Positions 41,018 through 50,076 of a stretch of 64,000 bases of DNA are shown in pieces. Both the position numbers and the translations under genes were made by a program. Every line of letters begins with the position of its first letter. The stretch's first letter is position 1. The DNA comes from JAGVSZ01 sp019137045 (GTDB taxonomy: Bacteria; Pseudomonadota; Gammaproteobacteria; Burkholderiales; SG8-39): the NCBI GenBank assembly GCA_046347635.1, contig JAXMFT010000013.1, forward strand, positions 1 through 64,000. The letters run 5' to 3'. The notes beneath the pieces are model-generated. The model saw only the letters and a list, made by a program, of their open reading frames with translations. It searched no databases and was not told the origin of the DNA.

Positions 41018-41462
41018 CCCGGCCGAGGTCGATCGTTCCCTCGCGCTCGACGCAGCCTGGGTCGCGCACCTCGAGGCCCGCTGGCTCGAGCTGATCGCAA
41101 TCGCGGTCTTCGGGGCGCTGCGCGGCCCGCACGTCGGCGCGCTCCCGCGCCTGCGCAAGCAGGTGCTCGACGCGGGCGAGCGGCTGCGCGCGCTCGCGGC
41201 CGACCGGACGTGGATCCCGCGCCCGCGCGAGCGGCTGAAGAACGCGCTCGCCTCGGCGCTCGCGTTGCGCGAGGCGCTGGACGCGCTCGACGCCGCTGCG
41301 CGCGAGATCGAGGGCGCGGACGGCGCGGGTTTGCGCGCGGCGCTCGGGGAGCTGCACGCGGCCGCGCTCGACCCGCTGGCCGCGCGCGCAAACGAGTGGG
41401 CGGCGCTTCTTGATCGGCGTGCCGACGGCGAGGACAATCCCGGTTCCCCGTCGCCCGGCTGA
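41010..41462 (+). CDS. Helical protein of unknown function between murU and pepP
   Basis: The 150-residue protein is rich in Ala, Leu, Arg and Glu and predicted almost wholly helical, with no cysteine and no signal peptide. It opens MLDPAEVDRSLALDAAWVAH and has several amphipathic helices before a disordered, Pro/Ser-rich end. Its ATG overlaps the murU stop by eight bases and pepP starts four bases after it, so it is co-translated in this operon. I do not recognise the family. The tight overlap supports a real gene despite the low-complexity composition. Confidence 0.72.
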   Translation: MLDPAEVDRSLALDAAWVAHLEARWLELIAIAVFGALRGPHVGALPRLRKQVLDAGERLRALAADRTWIPRPRERLKNALASALALREALDALDAAAREIEGADGAGLRAALGELHAAALDPLAARANEWAALLDRRADGEDNPGSPSPG

Positions 41463-41466
41463 ACCG

Positions 41467-42780
41467 ATGCCCGACTTCGCCCCGTTCCGCGCCCGCCGCG
41501 CCGCGCTCCTCGAGAGGATGGGCGCGGGGATCGCGATCATCCCCACCGCACCCGAGCGAATCCGCAACCGGGACAGCGACTACCCGTACCGCTTCGACAG
41601 CTATTTCTACTACCTCACCGGGTTCCCCGAGCCCGAGGCGGCGCTGGCGCTGATCGCGGGCGCCGAGCCGAAGGCGATTCTCTTCTGCCGCGAGAAGCAC
41701 CCCGAGCGCGAGCTGTGGGAGGGATTCCGCTACGGACCGGCGGCCGCGCGCGAGGCGTTCGGGTTCGACGACGCGCACGCGTTCGCCGCCCTCGACGAGA
41801 CGGCGCCGAAGCTCCTCGCCGATCAGCCCGCGCTCTACTATGCGCCCGGGCTCGATCCGGCATGGGACGCGCGCTGCATGCGCTGGCTGAACGAGGTGCG
41901 TGCGCAGGCGCGCACCGGTGTCGCCGCCCCGGGCGAGATCCGCGACGTGCGCGTCGCGCTCGACGAGATGCGGCTGGTGAAGGACGCGCACGAGATCGCG
42001 ACCATGCGCCGCGCCGCGTCGATCTCGGCCGACGCCCACGTCCGCGCGATGCGCGCGACGCGCCCGGGCGCGATGGAGTACGAGATCGAGGCCGAGCTCC
42101 TGTACGAGTTCCGCCGCCGCGGCGCCCAGTTCCCCGCGTACTGGCCGATCGTCGCCGGTGGCGCGAACGCCTGCGTGCTGCACTATCGCGACAACTCGCA
42201 GCGCCTCGCCGACGGCGACCTGCTCCTGATCGATGCCGGCTGCGAGCTCGACGGCTACGCCGCGGACATCACGCGCACCTTCCCGGTGAACGGCGTCTTC
42301 AGCGGCCCGCAGCGCGCGCTCTACGAGCTCGTCCTCGCCGCGCAGGCGGCCGCCATCGCGCAGGTGCGTCCCGGCAGCGGATGGAACGCGCCGCACGATG
42401 CCGCGGTGAAGGTCCTCGCGCAGGGGTTCCTCGACCTGGAGCTGTGCTCGGGCACGCTCGACGAGGTGCTCGAGAAGGAACTCTACAAGCAGTACTACAT
42501 GCATCGCACCGGGCACTGGCTCGGGCTCGACGTGCACGACGCCGGCGACTACAAGGCGCGCGGGGAGTGGCGGCCGCTCGTGCCGGGCATGACGCTGACG
42601 GTGGAACCGGGCTGCTACGTGCGCCCGGCGGACGGCGTCCCGGAACGCTTCTGGAACATCGGCGTGCGGATCGAGGACGACGTGCTCGTCACGGACGCGG
42701 GCAGCGAGGTCGTGACGGCCGACGCGCCGAAGCGCATCGACGACATCGAGGCCCTGATGCGCGCTGCGCCCCGTGCCTGA
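41467..42780 (+). CDS. pepP: Xaa-Pro aminopeptidase
   Basis: PepP removes N-terminal residues that precede proline. The 437-residue protein has the N-terminal creatinase-like domain (PYRFDSYFYYLTGFPEPEAAL) and the pita-bread metallopeptidase domain. The metal ligands are in LLIDAGCELDGYAADITRTF, HRTGHWLGLDVHDAG, TVEPGCYV and GVRIEDDVLVT. It precedes ubiH with an eight-base overlap, the same pepP-ubiH order as in E. coli. Confidence 0.95.
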   Translation: MPDFAPFRARRAALLERMGAGIAIIPTAPERIRNRDSDYPYRFDSYFYYLTGFPEPEAALALIAGAEPKAILFCREKHPERELWEGFRYGPAAAREAFGFDDAHAFAALDETAPKLLADQPALYYAPGLDPAWDARCMRWLNEVRAQARTGVAAPGEIRDVRVALDEMRLVKDAHEIATMRRAASISADAHVRAMRATRPGAMEYEIEAELLYEFRRRGAQFPAYWPIVAGGANACVLHYRDNSQRLADGDLLLIDAGCELDGYAADITRTFPVNGVFSGPQRALYELVLAAQAAAIAQVRPGSGWNAPHDAAVKVLAQGFLDLELCSGTLDEVLEKELYKQYYMHRTGHWLGLDVHDAGDYKARGEWRPLVPGMTLTVEPGCYVRPADGVPERFWNIGVRIEDDVLVTDAGSEVVTADAPKRIDDIEALMRAAPRA

Positions 42781-43933
42781 ATCCGTCGATGTGGTCGTCG
42801 CCGGCGGCGGGCCGGTCGGCGCCTCCCTCGCGCTCGCGCTGCGCGGGAGCGGGCGCACGGTCGTGCTCGTCGAGCCCCGCGCGCGCGCCGAGGGTCCGCT
42901 CCGCCCGGTGGCGCTCTCGCACGGGAGCCGGCTCGTGCTGGAGCGCAGCGGGGCATTCGCGCGCATCGAGTCGACGCCGATCGAGTCGATCCACGTCTCC
43001 CAGGCCGGCGGGTTCGGGCGCACGCTCATGCGGTGCGAGGACCACGCGCTGCCCGCACTCGGCTACGTCACCGACGCGTCGCAGGTCGCCGGGACGCTGC
43101 TGGAGGCCGCCACGCCCGAGCGCCTCCCCGGACGCGTCGCGTCCTGGGAGGATGCAGGCGAGCGCGTCGCCGTCGCGATCGACGGGGAACACGGTCCGCG
43201 CCGGATTGCGGCCCGGCTGCTGGTGCTGGCCGACGGCGGGCGGCTGGCGGGAGACGATCTCGCGCTGCGCGACTACGGTCAGACGGCCATCGTGGCGATC
43301 GTCCGCGCGGAGCGCGCGCACCCCGGCCGCGCATGGGAACGGTTCACACCCGACGGTCCCCTCGCGCTCCTGCCCTTCGGCGGGCGATCGGACGACGCAC
43401 ACTATATATATGCGCTCGTCTGGGCCGTGGAGGCATCCGCAGCCGCCCGGCTCGCGGCGCTGCCCGACGACCGGTTCTGCGCCCGGCTCGGGGAGCGGTT
43501 CGGCCGACGCTTGGGCCGTTTCGTCGCCGCCGGCCCGCGCGCGAGCTTCCCCCTGCGCCTCTGGTTCAGGCGCAGGGCGCACGCGGATCCGCGCGTCGTG
43601 GCGGTGGGGAACGCGGCGCAGACGCTCCACCCGGTCGCCGGCCAGGGGCTCAACCTCGGGCTGCGCGACGCCGCGGAGCTCGCAGCGCTGATCGAGCGCA
43701 CCGATCCGGCGCGCGTCGGCGACGACGCGTTCGTCTCCGAGTTCGGGTCGGCGCGGCGCATCGACCGCTACGCGTCGATCGGTGTGACCGACTTCCTTGT
43801 TCGACTGTTCTCGAACGACGATCCGCTCCTGCGCCTCGCGCGCGGCGCCGGGCTCGCCGCACTCGACTTCCTTCCGCCGGCACGCCGCTTGCTCGCGCGG
43901 CGCATGATGCTCGGCGCGCGCGGCTCGCCATAG
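42773..43933 (+). CDS. ubiH: 2-octaprenyl-6-methoxyphenol hydroxylase UbiH
   Basis: UbiH is the FAD monooxygenase that hydroxylates the ubiquinone ring at C1. The 386-residue protein has VDVVVAGGGPVGASLALALRGSG, RLLVLADGGR and AVGNAAQTLHPVAGQGLNLGLRDAAEL, where the usual GDAAH is GNAAQ. The GTG start overlaps the pepP stop. The pepP neighbour makes UbiH the best assignment among the family. An AT-rich patch (43402-43412) encodes HYIYA with a rare ATA codon. Confidence 0.9.
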   Translation: MPESVDVVVAGGGPVGASLALALRGSGRTVVLVEPRARAEGPLRPVALSHGSRLVLERSGAFARIESTPIESIHVSQAGGFGRTLMRCEDHALPALGYVTDASQVAGTLLEAATPERLPGRVASWEDAGERVAVAIDGEHGPRRIAARLLVLADGGRLAGDDLALRDYGQTAIVAIVRAERAHPGRAWERFTPDGPLALLPFGGRSDDAHYIYALVWAVEASAAARLAALPDDRFCARLGERFGRRLGRFVAAGPRASFPLRLWFRRRAHADPRVVAVGNAAQTLHPVAGQGLNLGLRDAAELAALIERTDPARVGDDAFVSEFGSARRIDRYASIGVTDFLVRLFSNDDPLLRLARGAGLAALDFLPPARRLLARRMMLGARGSP

Positions 43934-44232
43934 ACGGCCGGTTCGACGCGGAGCGCCGCCGCGCCGAGCACTTCCGCGCCGAAGTTCGAACCGGATTCGC
44001 AAAGCGCGCGGAACCCCCGGCCGCGCAAAACGTTTTTCTCCATCGCGAGCGCGGCCGCGCGTCGTACGGCGCACGGATCGCGACGCGCGCCCCGCGCGCG
44101 CTGCGCGCGATTCCGGTGCGTCACGCCGCGCGTTCGGCCCGCGCGACGTCCGAGTGACATTTTCGTTCCCCGCGCAAAAACTTTGAGGGTAGAATCGCGC
44201 TCCTCTCGATCGAACTCCCCGTGCTGCACGCC
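43934..44232. other. Spacer between ubiH and dusB without a supported gene
   Basis: These 299 bases hold no reading frame with a ribosome binding site or recognisable product. A weak hairpin (GCGCGG at 44006-44011 with CCGCGC at 44021-44026) followed by AAAACGTTTTT could end the ubiH transcript. A TAGAAT sequence about 40 bases before the dusB start could be a -10 box, but no good -35 accompanies it. Confidence 0.5.
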
Positions 44233-45242
44233 ATGCGGATCGGCACTCACGTGCTGCGAAACAGTGTTTTCGTCGCGCCGATGGCGGGCGTGACCGACCG
44301 CCCCTTCCGCAAGCTCGCGCGGCGCTTCGGCGCCGGCCTCGCCGTGTCGGAGATGACCGCGTCCAACCCCCGGCTGCGCGGCACGCTCAAGAGCCGGCGG
44401 CGACGCGACCACGCCGGCGAGCCCGAACCGGTGGCGGTGCAGATCGCCGGCGCCGATCCGGACGCCATGGCGGCCGCGGCGCGCGCAAACGTCGACGAGG
44501 GCGCGCAGATCATCGACGTCAACATGGGCTGTCCGGCGAAGAAGGTGTGCAACGTCGCCGCGGGCTCGGCGCTGCTGCGCGACGAGCCGCTGGTGGCGCG
44601 GATCCTGGAAGGGGTGGTGCGCGCGGTGGACGTCCCGGTCACGCTCAAGTTCCGGACCGGGTGGGATCCCGGGCAGCGGAACGCCGTGCGCATCGCCGCG
44701 ATCGCCGAGCAGTGCGGCGTGCAGATGCTGGCCCTTCACGGCCGCACGCGCGCCTGCGGCTTCGCGGGGCCGGTGGAGTACGACACGATCCGGGCGGTGA
44801 AGGCGGCGACCCGGCTGCCCGTGGTCGCCAACGGCGACATTTCGAGCCCGCGCGCGGCGCGCGCGGTGCTCGATGCGACCGGGGCGGACGGGGTCATGAT
44901 CGGCCGCGCCGCGCTCGGCCGCCCGTGGCTCTTCGGCGAGATCGAGCACTTTCTCGCCACCGGGCGCGCGCTTCCCGCGCCGCGCACGCCGGAGATCCGG
45001 GCGGTGCTCCTCGAGTACCTGCAGAGCTGTACGTGCTTTACGGGTGCGCGATCGGCTCGAGGGTCGCGCGCAAACACGCAGCCCGGTACACCCGCGCGCT
45101 GCCCGGCGCCGACGCGTTCCGTCGGGCGTTCAACGGGCTCGAGACCTGCGCGGCGCAGCTCGCCGCGGTGGACCGGTACTTCGAGGAACTGGCGCAACAA
45201 CAACAGCCGCGCCACGACGAAAAAGAGGAGCTGGCGGCATGA
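44233..45242 (+). CDS. dusB: tRNA-dihydrouridine synthase B, apparent single-base frameshift
   Basis: DusB reduces uridine to dihydrouridine in tRNA using FMN. The N-terminal three quarters read cleanly from MRIGTHVLRN, with VAPMAGVTDRPFRKL, the catalytic cysteine in VNMGCPAKKVCN, and HGRTRACGF. After LLEYLQ (about 45023) the frame runs into unrelated residues, while the next frame continues ELYVLYGCAIGSRVARKHAARYTRALPG, the expected C-terminus. That frame stops at 45242, overlapping fis by ATGA. Restoring one G at 45023-45025 (CAGAG to CAGGAG) repairs it. A sequencing or consensus error is the likeliest cause. Confidence 0.85.
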
Positions 45243-45481
45243 AGCAGACCACGGGAGAAATCGCCGAATCCGTGCGCAGGTCGCTCGACCGTTATTTCCG
45301 GGATCTCGACGGCGCGAAGCCGCGGGCGATCTACGACATGGTGCTGAAGAACGTCGAGAAGCCGATGCTCGAGACGGTGCTGGACAAGGCCGACGGGAAC
45401 CAGACCATCGCCGCCCAGATGCTCGGGATCAACCGCAATACCCTGCGCAAGAAGATCAACGAGCACAAGATCAAGCCCTGA
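45239..45481 (+). CDS. fis: DNA-binding protein Fis
   Basis: Fis is a nucleoid protein that bends DNA and activates rRNA promoters. The 80-residue product ends with the helix-turn-helix QTIAAQMLGINRNTLRKKIN. The N-terminal region is shorter than the 98 residues of E. coli Fis, as usual in betaproteobacteria. The ATG overlaps the corrected dusB stop by four bases, the conserved dusB-fis arrangement, so Fis is probably translated by coupling to DusB. Confidence 0.95.
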   Translation: MKQTTGEIAESVRRSLDRYFRDLDGAKPRAIYDMVLKNVEKPMLETVLDKADGNQTIAAQMLGINRNTLRKKINEHKIKP

Positions 45482-45557
45482 GGCGCGCCCGGGGGAAGGG
45501 AGAAGGACCGTCGCGCCGCGCGCGGCGGACGCATCCGGTTCAGCTCGGACCACGCCC

Positions 45558-47126
45558 ATGGACAGGATCAGGATCAGGCAGGCGCTGATCAGCGTCTCGG
45601 ACAAGACCGGGCTCGCCGAGCTCGCGCGCGGGCTCGCCGAGCTCGGCGTCGCGATCCTCTCCACCGGGGGGACGGCGAAGCTGCTCACCGCGAGCGGCGT
45701 GAAGGTGACCGAGGTCGCCGAGTACACCGGCTATCCGGAGATGCTCGACGGCCGGCTGAAGACCCTCCACCCCAAGGTGCACGGGGGGCTGCTCGCGCGC
45801 CGCGACCTGCCCGCGCACATGGCCGCGATCGAGGGCGCCGGCATCGCGCCGATCGACCTCGTGGTCGTCAACCTCTATCCGTTCCAGCAGACGATCGCGC
45901 GGCCGGGCTGCACCTTCGCCGAGGCGGTCGAGAACATCGACATCGGCGGGCCGACCATGGTGCGCGCCGCGGCCAAGAACCACGCCGGTGTGGCGGTGCT
46001 CACCGACCCGGCCGACTACGCCGCCGTCCTGGGCGAGCTGCGCGCGAGCGACGGGGCGCTCGGCGCCGCGACGAGGCTCGCCCTCGCCACAAAGGCGTTC
46101 GCGCACACGGCCGCATACGACGCCGGGATCGCGAACTACCTGACCTCGCTCGACGACGATTCGCGGCCGACGCTCTTCCCGGAGACGCTCACCCTGCAGT
46201 GGCACAGGGCGCAGGCGATGCGCTACGGCGAGAATCCCCATCAGGAGGCGGCCTTCTATCGCGACGCCGACCCGGTCGCCGGCAGCCTGGCGCGCTACGA
46301 GCAGGTCCAGGGCAAGGAGCTCTCGTACAACAACATCGCCGACGCCGACGCGGCCTGGGAGTGCGTGAAGACGTTCGAGCGCCCCGCGTGCGTCATCATC
46401 AAGCACGCCAACCCGTGCGGCGTCGCCGAGGCCGACAGCTGCTTAGCCGCTTACACCCGGGCATTCAAGACCGATCCCACGTCGGCGTTCGGCGGAATCA
46501 TCGCGTTCAACCGCCCGCTCGACGGCGCGAGCGCGGAGGCGGTGGCGAAGCAGTTCGTCGAGGTCGTCGTCGCGCCCGGGCTGGACGCGTCCGCGCGCGC
46601 CGCGCTCGCCGAGAAGGCAAACGTGCGCGTGCTGGTCGTCCCCCTCGGCGCCTCGGCGCAGCGCTACGACTTCAAGCGGATCGGCGGCGGGCTGCTGGTG
46701 CAGACGCCCGACGCGCGCAACGTCGGGGCCGGCGAGCTGAAGGTGGTGACCAGGCGCCCGCCCACCGGGGACGAGCTGCGCGACCTCCTGTTCGCGTGGC
46801 GGGTGGCAAAGTACGTGAAGTCGAACGCGATCGTGTTCTGCGGCGACGGAATGACGCTCGGCGTCGGCGCGGGGCAGATGAGCCGCGTGGACAGCGCGCG
46901 CATCGCGGCGATCAAGGCGCAGAACGCCGGGCTCTCCCTCGCCGGCTCGGTGGTCGCCTCCGACGCGTTCTTCCCGTTCCGCGACGGGCTGGACGTCGTG
47001 GCGGACGCGGGCGCGAAGGCCGTGATCCAGCCCGGCGGCAGCGTGCGCGACGACGAGGTGATCGCCGCCGCCGACGAGCGCGGCCTCGCGATGGTGTTCA
47101 CGGGCGTGCGGCACTTCCGCCACTGA
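45558..47126 (+). CDS. purH: Bifunctional AICAR transformylase/IMP cyclohydrolase
   Basis: PurH performs the last two steps of IMP synthesis. The 522-residue protein has the N-terminal cyclohydrolase domain (QALISVSDKTGLAELARGL, LSTGGTAKLLTASGVKV, GRLKTLHPKVHGG) and the C-terminal transformylase domain (LRYGENPHQEAAF-type motif, CVIIKHANPCGVAEA, KSNAIVFCGDGMTLGVGAGQMSR). It is followed by purD after seven bases, the standard purHD order. Confidence 0.98.
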   Translation: MDRIRIRQALISVSDKTGLAELARGLAELGVAILSTGGTAKLLTASGVKVTEVAEYTGYPEMLDGRLKTLHPKVHGGLLARRDLPAHMAAIEGAGIAPIDLVVVNLYPFQQTIARPGCTFAEAVENIDIGGPTMVRAAAKNHAGVAVLTDPADYAAVLGELRASDGALGAATRLALATKAFAHTAAYDAGIANYLTSLDDDSRPTLFPETLTLQWHRAQAMRYGENPHQEAAFYRDADPVAGSLARYEQVQGKELSYNNIADADAAWECVKTFERPACVIIKHANPCGVAEADSCLAAYTRAFKTDPTSAFGGIIAFNRPLDGASAEAVAKQFVEVVVAPGLDASARAALAEKANVRVLVVPLGASAQRYDFKRIGGGLLVQTPDARNVGAGELKVVTRRPPTGDELRDLLFAWRVAKYVKSNAIVFCGDGMTLGVGAGQMSRVDSARIAAIKAQNAGLSLAGSVVASDAFFPFRDGLDVVADAGAKAVIQPGGSVRDDEVIAAADERGLAMVFTGVRHFRH

Positions 47127-47133
47127 GGCCCCG

Positions 47134-48438
47134 GTGAAGCTCCTCGTCCTCGGCGCCGGCGGCCGCGAGCACGCGCTCGCCTGGAAGCTCGCCGCGAGTC
47201 CGCGCGTGCAGAAGGTCTTCGTCGCCCCGGGCAACGGCGGCACCGCGCGCGAGCCGGGCGTCGAGAACGTCGCGCTCACCGACCTCGCCGCGCTCGCCGA
47301 CTTCGCTGCGCGCGAGCGGATCCACCTCACCGTCGTCGGCCCCGAGGCGCCGCTCGCCGCGGGCATCGTCGACCTCTTCCGCTCGAGGGGCCTGCGCATC
47401 TTCGGCCCGACGCAGGCGGCTGCCCGGCTCGAGAGCTCCAAGGAGTTCGCCAAGCGGTTCCTCGTCCGCCACGGCATTCCGACCGGCGCGTACCAGGGTT
47501 TCGGCGACGCGGCCGCCGCGCACCGGTACGTGGACGCGCGCGGCGCGCCGATCGTGGTCAAGGCGGACGGGCTCGCCGCGGGCAAGGGCGTGGTCGTCGC
47601 CACGACGAAGGACGAAGCGCACGCCGCCATCGACGCGATGCTCGTCGGGAACAAGATGGGCGAAGCGGGCGCGCGGGTGGTGGTCGAGGAGTTTCTCGCC
47701 GGCGAGGAGGCGAGCTTCATCGTCATGTGCGACGGCGAGCACGTGCTCGCGCTCGCCACCAGCCAGGACCACAAGCGCCTGCGGGACGGCGACGAGGGCC
47801 CGAACACCGGCGGCATGGGCGCCTACTCGCCGGCGCCGGTCGTCTCGCCCGCGCTGCACGCGCGCATCGTGCGCGAGATCGTCACGCCCACGGTCAAGGG
47901 AATGGCGCAGGACGGGATCCCGTACTCGGGCTTCCTCTACGCCGGCCTGATGATCGATGCTGCGGGAAGCCCGAGAGTGCTCGAGTTCAACTGCCGGCTG
48001 GGCGACCCGGAGACGCAGCCGATCCTGCTGCGCCTCAAGAGCGACCTCTTCGAGCTGCTCGACCGCGCGGTGGACGGCAAGCTCGAGACCGCCGAGGCGC
48101 AGTGGGACCGCCGCGCCGCGCTCGGCGTCGTGATCGCGGCGGCGAGCTATCCCGACACGCCGCGCAAGGGCGACGAGATCGCCGGCGTCCCGCCCGCGTC
48201 CGAGGACTGCCGCGTCTTCCACGCCGGAACGGAGTTGCGCGACGGGAAGCTCGTGACGAGCGGCGGGCGCGTGCTGTGCGTGACCGCGCTCGGCGACAGC
48301 GTGCGCATGGCGCAGAAGCGCGCCTACGAGGCGATCGCCGGCATCCGCTTCGCGGGCATGCAGTTCCGCCACGACATAGGCCATCGCGCGATCGAGGCAC
48401 GGAACGGCCAGCGCGCGAGCGCAGCGCGCAAGGGCTGA
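47134..48438 (+). CDS. purD: Phosphoribosylamine-glycine ligase
   Basis: PurD is the ATP-grasp ligase that forms glycinamide ribonucleotide, the second step of purine synthesis. The 434-residue product opens KLLVLGAGGREHALAWKLA and carries VVGPEAPLAAGIVD, the ATP-binding VVKADGLAAGKGVVVA, GPNTGGMGAYSPAP and LEFNCRLGDPETQ. The start is a GTG seven bases after purH. hemF follows after 16 bases. Confidence 0.98.
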   Translation: MKLLVLGAGGREHALAWKLAASPRVQKVFVAPGNGGTAREPGVENVALTDLAALADFAARERIHLTVVGPEAPLAAGIVDLFRSRGLRIFGPTQAAARLESSKEFAKRFLVRHGIPTGAYQGFGDAAAAHRYVDARGAPIVVKADGLAAGKGVVVATTKDEAHAAIDAMLVGNKMGEAGARVVVEEFLAGEEASFIVMCDGEHVLALATSQDHKRLRDGDEGPNTGGMGAYSPAPVVSPALHARIVREIVTPTVKGMAQDGIPYSGFLYAGLMIDAAGSPRVLEFNCRLGDPETQPILLRLKSDLFELLDRAVDGKLETAEAQWDRRAALGVVIAAASYPDTPRKGDEIAGVPPASEDCRVFHAGTELRDGKLVTSGGRVLCVTALGDSVRMAQKRAYEAIAGIRFAGMQFRHDIGHRAIEARNGQRASAARKG

Positions 48439-48454
48439 TCGGCGCTGTGGTTAA

Positions 48455-49360
48455 ATGCGGCGCGTGAACGTCGCCGCGGTCAGGGACTATTTCACCGGAC
48501 TCCAGGACGCAATCGTCACAGCGCTCGAGGCGCTCGACGGCAGCGCGTTCCGCCGCGACGCATGGACGCGCGCGGAGGGCGGCGGCGGGGTGAGCCGGTT
48601 GATCGAGGACGGGGCCCTCTTCGAGCGCGGCGGCGTCAACTTCTCGCACGTCATGGGGGCGAGCCTGCCGCCCTCGGCGAGCGCGGGCCGGCCCGAGCTC
48701 GGCGGCCGCGGCTTCGAGGCGCTCGGCGTGTCGCTCGTGCTCCATCCGCGCAATCCGTACGTGCCCACCGTCCACATGAACGTGCGCGCTTTCGTCGCGA
48801 CGAAGGCGCTCGCCGCGCCGGTCTGGTGGTTCGGCGGCGGGATGGACCTCACGCCCTACTACGGCTTCGAGGAGGACGCGGCCCACTTCCACCGCACGTG
48901 CAAGGCCGCGCTCGCGCCGTTCGGCGCCGACCTCCACCCGCGCTTCAAGGACTGGTGCGACCGCTACTTCTTCCTCAAGCACCGCGGCGAGCCGCGCGGC
49001 GTGGGCGGGATCTTCTTCGACGACCTCAATGCGCCGGACTTCGGCACCTGCTTCGCGCTCACGCGCAGCGTCGGCGATAGCTTCGTCGACGCCTACCGGC
49101 CGATCGTCGAGCGCCGGCGCGACCTCCCCTACGGCGAGCGCGAGCGCGACTTCCAGGCCTACCGCCGCGGACGCTACGTCGAGTTCAACCTCGTCTACGA
49201 CCGCGGCACGCTGTTCGGACTGCAGTCGGGCGGCCGCACCGAGTCGATCCTGATGTCGCTGCCGCCAGTGGTGAAGTGGCGCTACGACTGGAGGCCGGCG
49301 CCGGGGACGCCCGAGGCGAGGCTGTACGAGGTGTTTCTCGTGCCGCGGGACTGGGTCTAG
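48455..49360 (+). CDS. hemF: Oxygen-dependent coproporphyrinogen III oxidase
   Basis: HemF oxidatively decarboxylates coproporphyrinogen III to protoporphyrinogen IX in haem synthesis under aerobic conditions. The 301-residue protein has GGVSRLIEDGALFERGGVNFSHV, VHMNVRAFVA, the FGGGMDLTPYYGFEEDAAHFH signature and GRYVEFNLVYDRGTLFGLQSGGR. The ATG at 48455 is used here, but a GTG three codons later is possible. Its TAG stop shares a CTAG palindrome with the TAG stop of the convergent HAD gene. Confidence 0.97.
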   Translation: MRRVNVAAVRDYFTGLQDAIVTALEALDGSAFRRDAWTRAEGGGGVSRLIEDGALFERGGVNFSHVMGASLPPSASAGRPELGGRGFEALGVSLVLHPRNPYVPTVHMNVRAFVATKALAAPVWWFGGGMDLTPYYGFEEDAAHFHRTCKAALAPFGADLHPRFKDWCDRYFFLKHRGEPRGVGGIFFDDLNAPDFGTCFALTRSVGDSFVDAYRPIVERRRDLPYGERERDFQAYRRGRYVEFNLVYDRGTLFGLQSGGRTESILMSLPPVVKWRYDWRPAPGTPEARLYEVFLVPRDWV

Positions 49361-50076
49361 CACCCGAGCTTCCGCGCCAGGTCCACGAAGTCCTTCGCGT
49401 TGACGTCGAAGCGCGGCTCGAACGCGACATCCTTCTTCGCCGCGTCGCCGAACTCGAGCGGCCGCTGAACGAACGCGGTGCGCAGGCCGGCGCGCGCCGC
49501 CCCGTCGAGGTCGTCCTTGTGCGCGGCGACCATCAGCACTTCCTCCGGCGCGAGGCCGAGCAGGCGCGCGGCGCCCTGGTAGGACTCGGGATCGGGCTTG
49601 TAGTGCCCGAAGAGCTCCGCGGAGAGCACGCAGTCCCACGGCAGGCCGCCGTGCTTCGCCATGTTGGTGAGCAGCGCGACGTTGCCGTTCGAGAGCGTCG
49701 CGATCACGTACTTCTTCTTGAGCCGCTTCAGCCCGGCGACCGCCTCCTTCCACGGCGCGAGCCGGTGCCACGCGCGGTTGAGATGATGCTTCTCCGCCTC
49801 GGTCAGCGCGTCCAGCCCGAAGCGCGGCAGCAGGCCGTCGAGGATGATCCGGTGCAGCCCGTCGATGTTCGTCCACGCGAGCTCGCCGCGGCGTACGCGG
49901 TCCATCGCGGGGCGGTAGCCGCCGCGCCAGGCGTCGGCGAACGCCGCCCAGTCGGCCTTGATCCGCTTGCGGCGGCCGAGCCGCTTCCCCTCCTCGATCA
50001 GCGAGCCGCGCCAGTCGACGACCGTGCCGAACACGTCGAACGTGAGCGCCTTGATCCCGCGCAGCGATGCTTTCAT
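49357..50076 (-). CDS. HAD-superfamily hydrolase, haloacid dehalogenase type II
   Basis: The 239-residue protein has the type II haloacid dehalogenase layout: nucleophile motif ALTFDVFGTVVDWRGSL, TLSNGNVALLTNMAKHGGLPWD (motif II, serine), and HYKPDPESYQGAARLLG with VMVAAHKDDLDGAARAG-like motifs III and IV. Members of this subgroup dehalogenate 2-haloacids or act on related small substrates; the true substrate is unknown. The ATG overlaps the hemW stop as ATGA, so it is the distal gene of the hemW transcript. Confidence 0.9.
   Translation of the reverse strand: MKASLRGIKALTFDVFGTVVDWRGSLIEEGKRLGRRKRIKADWAAFADAWRGGYRPAMDRVRRGELAWTNIDGLHRIILDGLLPRFGLDALTEAEKHHLNRAWHRLAPWKEAVAGLKRLKKKYVIATLSNGNVALLTNMAKHGGLPWDCVLSAELFGHYKPDPESYQGAARLLGLAPEEVLMVAAHKDDLDGAARAGLRTAFVQRPLEFGDAAKKDVAFEPRFDVNAKDFVDLARKLGC

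Noticed and set aside
43402..43412. TATATATA patch in ubiH as an internal promoter
   Set aside because: No -35 box at a workable distance and no extended -10; it encodes part of a coherent protein sequence.
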